This document shows, piece by piece, positions 5,303-6,092 of a stretch of DNA of 6,092 nucleotides (position 1 is its first letter; each line of letters opens with the position of its first letter). The DNA comes from JAFRXK01 sp045603305 (GTDB lineage: Bacteria; Bacillota; Clostridia; Lachnospirales; Lachnospiraceae). The stretch covers positions 1 through 6,092 of the forward strand of contig JAZULV010000106.1 in the NCBI GenBank assembly GCA_045603305.1. Direction: 5' to 3'. The position numbers and the translations under genes are program-made. The notes beneath the pieces are model-generated. The model did no database searches and was not told the DNA's origin. It was given only the letters and a program-made list of their open reading frames with translations.

Positions 5303-6092
5303 ATGAAGAATAAAGATTTGATTAAATTATATGCAGCTTATAAATCAGGATGTTTAGGAGATAATATTTTAGATACATATTTTAAGTTTTTTGCTAATAT
5401 TATTTTGGAAAACAAGATGAGTACAGTTAATGAAACAGAAATTGCATCTCGTTTTAGAAAAAAATATCAGATTGAACTTCCATTAAGTTTCATTAGGCAA
5501 GTATTAGGTATAGGGTTAGCAAATGGTTCAATTGTTGATGAGAGAGGGGCATATTTGATTAAAAAAGATGTTCTTGAACAATATAGGTTTGAAGGTACTG
5601 ATTTTGATGAAATGTGGTCAAAGTTGGTACAGGCATTTAGGGAATATTGCTCATTAAAAGAAATTATGATGTTACAGAATGAGGTTGAGGCTAAGATTCT
5701 ATCTGCAATTGATAAGACTGATGAAGTGATTTTGTCGAATGATAAAACAGATCCATCTGAAGGAATGAGTCAGATTGATTTCGCCTGGTACTCATTTGTA
5801 AAAGAACAGGCAGAAAAAGAAAATCAACTGTTTAATTTTATTACAGCCTTGTGTGCGAGTAATATAACGAAACAAGCACTATTATATTCTGGAACTGAAA
5901 GTAGAGAATACGCAGGTTTAAATGTCTATTTAGATTCTCCAATGATTTTTGCTTTGCTGGGAATGGATTCGCAGGAAAGAGAAGATTCATATAAACTATT
6001 ATTAAAGAATATGAAAGAAACAGGTTGTGTTATACAAGTACTTGATCATAATTTTCAGGAAATAGAGGGGATTATTACAAGAGCTGCTGGAT
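5303..6092 (+). CDS. Unrecognised protein with possible winged-helix and PIN-like regions (3' end outside window)
   Basis: An uninterrupted reading frame of 263 codons that runs off the right edge. The start has a good AAAGAGG at 5291-5297, five bases before the ATG. I do not recognise a named family. Residues about 20-90 are helical and end in VLGIGLANGSIVDERGAYLI, which resembles a small winged-helix domain with its wing. Residues about 100-180 look helical and charged, possibly coiled coil (WSKLVQAFREY, LQNEVEAKILSAI, KEQAEKENQLFNF). From 206 a new domain begins: LNVYLDSPMIFALLGMD, then GCVIQVLDHNFQEIEGI. The hydrophobic strand ending in Asp211, followed about 40 residues later by a second strand and Glu253, resembles the start of a PIN nuclease fold; the remaining acidic residues would be outside. 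No signal peptide or clear membrane helix is seen. Base composition is much more AT-rich than the nad genes. That it is a gene is nearly certain; the domain ideas are inference. Confidence 0.85.
   Translation, partial: MKNKDLIKLYAAYKSGCLGDNILDTYFKFFANIILENKMSTVNETEIASRFRKKYQIELPLSFIRQVLGIGLANGSIVDERGAYLIKKDVLEQYRFEGTDFDEMWSKLVQAFREYCSLKEIMMLQNEVEAKILSAIDKTDEVILSNDKTDPSEGMSQIDFAWYSFVKEQAEKENQLFNFITALCASNITKQALLYSGTESREYAGLNVYLDSPMIFALLGMDSQEREDSYKLLLKNMKETGCVIQVLDHNFQEIEGIITRAAG

Overview
The window looks like chromosomal DNA of an AT-rich, Gram-positive anaerobe, most likely a Lachnospiraceae-type clostridium. This rests on the low GC, strong GGAGG-type ribosome binding sites, an IS30-family transposase of clostridial flavour, a NadB without its usual C-terminal extension, and a nadA-nadB-nadC-niaR gene order. 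The taxon is inferred from style, not from a marker gene.

Layout, left to right. Positions 1 to about 355 hold the 3' end of an IS30-family insertion sequence: the transposase C-terminus and a probable right terminal repeat. Its outer edge lies only about 20 bases before the start of a full-length DUF2804-family gene of unknown function (378-1409). A 104-base gap then carries a good sigma-A-type promoter (TTGTCA, 17 bases, TATAAT), whose -35 box is covered by a 6-2-6 palindrome.

This promoter opens the core of the window, four tightly packed genes for de novo NAD synthesis. nadB (aspartate oxidase) makes iminoaspartate. nadA (quinolinate synthase) condenses it with dihydroxyacetone phosphate to quinolinate. 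nadC (quinolinate phosphoribosyltransferase) converts quinolinate to nicotinate mononucleotide. The fourth gene encodes a NiaR/YrxA-type repressor (HTH_11 plus 3H domain), which probably shuts its own operon off through the palindrome when niacin is available. A clear rho-independent terminator at 5170-5210 closes the operon.

After the terminator the DNA becomes visibly more AT-rich. From 5303 it enters a gene that runs off the right edge. It is not a member of the NAD pathway and I do not recognise its family. Its N-terminal part resembles a winged-helix segment. The visible C-terminal part has a spacing of hydrophobic strands and acidic residues like the start of a PIN-type nuclease fold. 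It is the most plausible accessory or undescribed item here, but only 263 residues are visible.
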